NCBI GenBank assembly: GCA_900551985.1
Contig: URYG01000068.1
Span: forward strand, 1 to 14,129
Source: an uncultured Prevotella sp.
GTDB taxonomy: Bacteria; Bacteroidota; Bacteroidia; Bacteroidales; Bacteroidaceae
DNA length: 14,129 bases
Direction: 5' to 3'
Each line of letters opens with the position of its first letter. Position 1 is the first letter of the stretch. A program made the translations under genes and the position numbers. Below, one piece after another: positions 12,669 to 14,129 of this stretch. The notes beneath the pieces are model-generated. The model saw nothing but the letters and a program-made list of their open reading frames with translations. It had not been told where the DNA came from and did not search any database.

Positions 12669-13442
12669 ATGGAAAAATTAGTAATTGCAGGACGAGAGTT
12701 CAACTCCCGCCTCTTCCTCGGAACAGGAAAGTTCAACAACAACCAGCTCATGGCTGAAGCTATCAAGGCTTCTGAAACAGAAATGGTAACCGTTGCCATG
12801 AAGCGTATCGAACTCGAAGACAAGCAGGACGACCTGCTCTCTCATATCGTGCAGAACCCAAATATCCAGCTCCTTCCTAACACCAGTGGCGTGCGCAACG
12901 CTGAGGAGGCAGTCTTCGCAGCACAGATGGCTCGCGAGGCTTTCGGAACCAACTGGCTCAAGCTGGAAATCCACCCAGACCCTCGTTACCTCCTTCCAGA
13001 CTCTATCGAGACGCTGAAGGCTACCGAGAAACTGGTAAAGCTCGGTTTCGTGGTATTGCCATATTGCCAGGCAGACCCTACCCTCTGCAAGCACCTCGAA
13101 GAGGCTGGTGCTGCTACCGTGATGCCACTCGCTGCACCTATCGGTACCAACAAGGGATTGAGAATGAAGGACTTCCTGCAGATTATCATCGAGCAGGCTA
13201 CTGTTCCTGTGGTAGTAGATGCAGGTATCGGTGCGCCTAGCCACGCAGCCGAGGCTATGGAGATGGGTGCCAGCGCTTGTCTGGTTAACACAGCTATCGC
13301 CGTTGCCGGTGATCCTGTAGAGATGGCCAAGGCATTCAAGGAGGCTGTCATCTGCGGTCGTCGTGCTTACGAGGCAGGTCTCGGAGCCATCAGCGATTGT
13401 GCCGAGGCAAGTTCTCCACTCACCGCATTCCTCAACGACTAA
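12669..13442 (+). CDS. thiG: Thiazole synthase
   Basis: ThiG builds the thiazole phosphate of thiamine from deoxyxylulose phosphate, dehydroglycine and ThiS thiocarboxylate. The 257-residue barrel begins LVIAGREFNSRLFLGTGKF. The Schiff-base lysine is Lys98 in NWLKLEIHPDP. Other signatures are VLPYCQADPTLCKHLEEAG, VMPLAAPIGTNKGL and VDAGIGAPSHAAEAMEMGA. Length and order are standard. It follows thiE after 74 nt, mostly repeat sequence, and precedes thiC by 104 nt. The dehydroglycine source (ThiH in Bacteroides-type operons) is presumably further downstream. Confidence 0.97.
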   Translation: MEKLVIAGREFNSRLFLGTGKFNNNQLMAEAIKASETEMVTVAMKRIELEDKQDDLLSHIVQNPNIQLLPNTSGVRNAEEAVFAAQMAREAFGTNWLKLEIHPDPRYLLPDSIETLKATEKLVKLGFVVLPYCQADPTLCKHLEEAGAATVMPLAAPIGTNKGLRMKDFLQIIIEQATVPVVVDAGIGAPSHAAEAMEMGASACLVNTAIAVAGDPVEMAKAFKEAVICGRRAYEAGLGAISDCAEASSPLTAFLND

Positions 13443-13502
13443 AAAATAAATATATATAATAATAAAAGGCATGAAGGACGAAGGCAAAGAAGCAGAATGT
13501 TC

Positions 13503-13534
13503 TTTTTACCCTTTTACCTTTTTACCTTTTTACC
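13503..13534. repeat. 8-nt tandem repeat in the thiC leader
   Basis: TTTTTACC is repeated four times (13503, 13511 with C for the first T, 13519 and 13527), ending 12 nt before the thiC start. Repeat-length change would move any upstream reading frame, since 8 is not a multiple of 3. A 29-codon ORF starting at 13471 behind AAAAGG reads through the array and ends at 13560, overlapping the thiC start. Confidence 0.85.
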
Positions 13535-13546
13535 TTTATAAACATT

Positions 13547-14129
13547 ATGCCAAACGATAAGAAAGCTTACGCCCAGAGAGAAAAGGCGTATATGCAGGGA
13601 AAACTCTTCCCACAGATCAAGGTTGGAATGACCAAGGTAAATCTCACTCCTACTGTTGTGAAGGATGAGCGCGGCATTCCTCACACAGAGCCAAACGCTC
13701 CGGTTTACATCTACGATACCAGCGGTCCTTACAGCGACCCAAACTATCAGGTAGATTTGAAGAAGGGCTTGCCAAGAATGCGCGAGCAGTGGATTCTCGA
13801 CCGCAACGATACCGAACAGCTCAAGGAGATTACCAGCGAGTATGGCAAGCAGCGTCTTGCTGACCATAGCCTCGACCACCTCCGCTTCGAGCACATCCAG
13901 TTGCCTCGCCGTGCTCAGGCTGGCAAGCACATCACCCAGATGGCTTATGCCAAGGCTGGCATCGTGACTCCAGAGATGGAGTACGTGGCTATCCGCGAAA
14001 ACATGAACTGCCAGGAGTTGGGCATCGATACCCATATCACCCCTGAGTATGTGCGTGATGAGATTGCTCGCGGACGTGCCGTGCTTCCTGCCAACATCAA
14101 CCACCCGGAGAGCGAACCGATGATCATCG
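13547..14129 (+). CDS. thiC: Phosphomethylpyrimidine synthase, 5' part
   Basis: ThiC converts aminoimidazole ribotide to hydroxymethylpyrimidine phosphate by radical SAM chemistry. Only the first 194 codons are in the window; the gene runs off the right edge. The visible part matches the family's N-terminal region: PVYIYDTSGPYSDP, LPRMREQWILDR, PRRAQAGKHITQMAYAKAGI, VTPEMEYVAIREN and PEYVRDEIARGRAVLPANIN, followed by HPESEPMII. The catalytic Cys motif for the iron-sulfur cluster would be near the C-terminus, outside the window. The start ATG at 13547 lies just after the 8-nt tandem repeat. A purine-rich ribosome binding site is not evident, so coupling to an upstream ORF is possible. Confidence 0.97.
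   Translation, partial: MPNDKKAYAQREKAYMQGKLFPQIKVGMTKVNLTPTVVKDERGIPHTEPNAPVYIYDTSGPYSDPNYQVDLKKGLPRMREQWILDRNDTEQLKEITSEYGKQRLADHSLDHLRFEHIQLPRRAQAGKHITQMAYAKAGIVTPEMEYVAIRENMNCQELGIDTHITPEYVRDEIARGRAVLPANINHPESEPMII

Noticed and set aside
12678..13487. A 269-codon reverse-strand ORF opposite thiG, longer than thiG itself
   Set aside because: thiG is unambiguous on the + strand with its catalytic Lys. The antisense frame is open only because of codon bias.

Overview
The window looks like a chromosomal segment of a gut or oral Bacteroidota of the Prevotella/Segatella type, probably close to Segatella (Prevotella) copri. The evidence is TAnnTTTG-type -7 promoter elements (e.g. TACCTTTG at 1963-1970 and 10790-10797), weak Shine-Dalgarno sites, an HU/CCDC81-type domain protein with a SPOR tail, a thiS-thiE-thiG-thiC operon order seen in Bacteroides relatives, and GCCCT-GAA-AGGGC palindromic intergenic repeats of a kind I associate with this group. 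The species call is inference. All recognisable genes are on the + strand.

Layout. (1) 52-1787: a membrane-anchored HU-like/SPOR protein and a zinc-ribbon/FHA protein, closed by a strong intrinsic terminator at 1816-1856. (2) 1963-5159: a promoter followed by hisH, hisA, hisF and a fused hisIE, the late steps of histidine synthesis. The hisA-hisF gap holds a composite palindromic repeat, and the hisF-hisIE gap holds four CCTTAAGG octamers at exact 22-nt spacing. (3) 5205-8542: an FtsE-type ABC ATPase, a monofunctional aspartate kinase (lysC) and diaminopimelate decarboxylase (lysA), linking division-related and lysine/peptidoglycan precursor genes. A 12-bp perfect hairpin lies between lysC and lysA. 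A second copy of the composite palindromic repeat follows lysA, with 30 extra bases in its last hairpin. (4) 8689-10668: two unusual glycosyltransferase-like genes. One is a GT2-like membrane protein whose usual acidic motifs are altered; the other resembles only the N-terminal half of a GT-B enzyme. (5) 10677-11336: a compact unit with a direct-repeat operator candidate, a -7 element, a run of very short ORFs (two of them, 29 and 39 codons, credible) and a strong terminator. (6) 11460 to the right edge: a promoter, a TPP riboswitch and thiS, thiE, thiG and a thiC cut by the window edge, for thiazole and pyrimidine synthesis of thiamine.

The biosynthetic genes are ordinary. The most unusual parts are the micropeptide unit at 10790-11336 with its operator-like repeats, the 22-nt-phased CCTTAAGG array, the degenerate glycosyltransferase pair, a 9-nt perfect complement to the TPP aptamer's P2 strand placed about 150 nt downstream, and several short tandem repeats in the leaders and 3' ends of thi genes.
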